From Caldifarciminota bacterium UBA3073 (GTDB lineage Bacteria; Hydrothermota; UBA3073), in NCBI GenBank assembly GCA_002366725.1, contig DFBT01000106.1, forward strand, positions 1 to 7,099: a stretch of DNA of 7,099 bases. Direction: 5' to 3'. A model generated the notes under the pieces. The model worked only from the letters and a program-made list of their open reading frames with translations, was not told the DNA's origin and ran no database searches. A program made the translations under genes and the position numbers. Positions 5,572 through 7,099 of the stretch are shown one piece after another (the stretch's first letter is position 1; each line of letters opens with the position of its first letter).

Positions 5572-6912
5572 TCAGTATTGGTAGATGCTTCCACCGATGA
5601 ATTCGCGCAAAAGAGAATTTCCGGGGATGGGAGAGTCATCGGTAACCTCTTCCAATGCACCAAGTAACTTATAGACCCTTTCGGCTCTAAAATAAGCGTC
5701 CTGTCTTCCCGGTTCATTTCTATATGTCCTTATGATCTCCGGGAAAAACTTAAAGAGATAGTGCTTCAACACGGGCAATTCATAAGCCAATGCAGAATTG
5801 AGAATATAATCTGCCTGATGGATAAATGGGATGATGTGCTTGAGTTCACTCCTCCTTACATAATGCCAGTGTCCAACAGTGCGTATAGGGTCATAACTTC
5901 TCTGCAACTTGTCTCTTATCATTCTCCTCATCATCCTTATATCCGCCCATCTTACGAATTCGCCCTCCCTGTCTTTCAACTGTGCAAGGGTCTCTATATA
6001 AAGTTTGAATAGAGATTCATCCGGTATATTTCCCGTCATCTGGCTATAGAGTCCATGCAATGAGTCTATCAAAATGATCTCGTTTTTATGTAGTTTGAGA
6101 CTATCGGTTTCCTTCTCTCGATGACCCGTTTTGAAATCGTATCTTGGGACCTGGATTGTCTTACCGTCGAGCAATTTATTAAGGTGTTCATTTACGAGAT
6201 TGAGGTCAAGTGCCTCCGGTGTTTCGAAGTCGTAATCACCGTACTCATCTCTCGGATGGAGTTCAATATCAAAAAAGTAACTATCCACATTAAGGGAAAC
6301 AAGTTTGAGTCCATAATTTTTCAATCTCTCTCTCAACTTTATAGTGGTCGTCGTCTTCCCCGAAGAAGAGGGACCGGTGACAATCACTATCCTCAGTTTG
6401 TCACTGTTTTCTACGATCTCTCTCGCAATGGTGTCTACTTGCTCTTCATAACTCCTCTCACAAACAGAGACAAGTTCTGGAAATTTGCCGCTTTTTATCC
6501 ATCCATTTAACTTATCCACTGTTTCCACATTGTAGTCGACATTCCATAGTAAAGTTCGCCATATAATATCGTAGGGAATGTTACCGAGGTTCCTTTTCGT
6601 TTCCCTTTTTACCCTTCTCGTTTCTGCCCTATTATGTCTGTAAAGAATATATGCCTTAGCGGTTCGGGCGCGTCCTTCCTCTATTAAGACCTTCTCCACC
6701 ACATCCTGAACATTCTCAACGGTGAGAATTGTATTTTGGGGGAAATGCTCAATGAGGAACTCTACAACCTTATTGGAGAGAGATTTAGATAATTCCAGGT
6801 TATGTCCACCACAAGAGGCGGCAGCCTTGTATATGGCAGTGGTAATCTTCTTCCGGTCAAAAGGAACTTTTCTTCCGTCCCTTTTGTATACATACTTCGG
6901 GTTTTTTAACAT
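5572..6912 (-). CDS. ATP-cone/uridine-kinase-like fusion protein
   Basis: This 446-residue cytoplasmic protein has two recognisable parts. Residues about 5-95 form an ATP-cone, the nucleotide-sensing domain known from ribonucleotide reductase and NrdR: VYKRDGRKVPFDRKKI at the start, TVENVQDVVEKVL and ARTAKAYILYR at the end. After a linker, residues about 150-446 are a uridine-kinase/phosphoribulokinase-type P-loop domain: GPSSSGKT (180-187), NVDSYFFD (208-215), YDFETPEALD, PRYDFKTG, and the C-terminal SLLREFIGGS. The second part closely follows the kinase half of the bacterial nucleoside kinases that normally carry a TGS domain at the N terminus; here an ATP-cone takes that place. The expected reaction is ATP- or GTP-dependent phosphorylation of a nucleoside, with the cone sensing ATP/dATP. 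The start at 6912 has a weak AGAAG close upstream. The QPTR gene follows after 3 nt. An archaeal-type 2-phosphoglycerate kinase also has an ATP-cone, but the kinase motifs here fit uridine kinase better. Confidence 0.88.
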   Translation of the reverse strand: MLKNPKYVYKRDGRKVPFDRKKITTAIYKAAASCGGHNLELSKSLSNKVVEFLIEHFPQNTILTVENVQDVVEKVLIEEGRARTAKAYILYRHNRAETRRVKRETKRNLGNIPYDIIWRTLLWNVDYNVETVDKLNGWIKSGKFPELVSVCERSYEEQVDTIAREIVENSDKLRIVIVTGPSSSGKTTTTIKLRERLKNYGLKLVSLNVDSYFFDIELHPRDEYGDYDFETPEALDLNLVNEHLNKLLDGKTIQVPRYDFKTGHREKETDSLKLHKNEIILIDSLHGLYSQMTGNIPDESLFKLYIETLAQLKDREGEFVRWADIRMMRRMIRDKLQRSYDPIRTVGHWHYVRRSELKHIIPFIHQADYILNSALAYELPVLKHYLFKFFPEIIRTYRNEPGRQDAYFRAERVYKLLGALEEVTDDSPIPGNSLLREFIGGSIYQY

Positions 6913-6925
6913 AATCTTCTTTTTT

Positions 6926-6943
6926 GACAGGATATACAGAATT
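6926..6943. repeat. GACAGGAT-type repeat upstream of the kinase gene
   Basis: gacaggatatacagaatt lies 13 bases before the kinase start and matches the word at 4638-4656 before the metallo-hydrolase gene (gacaggat, then NNaca). Confidence 0.5.
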
Positions 6944-6966
6944 CACCACAGATAACCATATATAAC

Positions 6967-7060
6967 CACGGAGCAGCACGGAGCAGCACAGAAAAATATT
7001 AGAAATAGGAAAATTACTTTGTGAGAAATTCATTTATAAAAATCTCCGTGTAGTTCCGTG
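6967..7060. repeat. Oppositely oriented CACGGAG repeat pair upstream of the kinase
   Basis: A 10-bp tandem repeat cacggagcag occurs twice at 6967-6986, followed by a partial cacag. Its 17-base core (6967-6983) pairs 14 of 17 with ctccgtgtagttccgtg at 7044-7060, which reads the other way. The 60-bp AT-rich middle shows no gene. The pair could form a cruciform or a long stem in a transcript leader. Confidence 0.6.
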
Positions 7061-7066
7061 AGGTTC

Positions 7067-7086
7067 CCTGCCTACCGGCAGGCAGG
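7067..7086. repeat. cctgcct near-palindrome, copy at the window edge
   Basis: cctgcctaccggcaggcagg is identical to the copy at 4793-4812, with the same left flank (ccgtg(a/t)ggttc) and right flank (cgtggtaagcc). The composite unit runs off the window. Confidence 0.85.
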
Positions 7087-7099
7087 CGTGGTAAGCCCT

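Overview
The window carries six genes, all on the minus strand. They are separated by spacers packed with short palindromic and direct repeats. Moderate-to-low GC, weak or absent Shine-Dalgarno sequences at most starts, and the repeat words themselves (CACGGAG, CACAGAT, ACCACAAAG, GACAGGAT, and a 20-bp near-palindrome built on cctgcct/aggcagg) suggest an uncultivated bacterium from an environmental genome. Repeats of this style are familiar to me from lineages such as Omnitrophota, WOR-3 and related candidate phyla. That placement is an impression; no taxonomic marker is present.

Reading in the direction of transcription (right to left): (1) 6912-5572, an ATP-cone domain fused to a uridine-kinase-like P-loop domain. 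(2) 5568-4867, a queuosine-precursor transporter of the YhhQ/QPTR family, starting 3 nt after the kinase stop and so almost certainly cotranscribed. (3) 4626-3835, a metallo-beta-lactamase-fold protein of the COG1237 type with an N-terminal signal peptide. (4) 3798-3127, a six-helix CcdA/DsbD-type membrane protein 36 bp further on, probably in the same operon. (5) 2660-2316, a small DUF3795 protein with ten cysteines. (6) 2009 to the left edge, the first 669 residues of a single-chain restriction-modification protein (PD-(D/E)XK nuclease plus gamma-type N6-adenine methylase), cut off by the window.

The spacers (2010-2315, 2661-3126, 4627-4866, 6913-7099) are mostly repeats. Several repeats appear to sit inside other repeats: 39-, about 60- and about 62-bp segments interrupt copies of other repeat families. 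One perfect 28-bp palindrome lies in frame inside the restriction-modification gene. Just downstream of the CcdA-like gene is a perfect TTGACA-N17-TATAAT promoter whose transcript would cross about 400 nt of repeats before reaching the DUF3795 gene.

No complete new system can be demonstrated. The most promising leads are the palindrome colonising a coding region, the nested repeat insertions, the strong promoter feeding a repeat-filled leader or RNA, and the kinase-transporter pair as a possible regulated nucleoside or queuosine-salvage unit.
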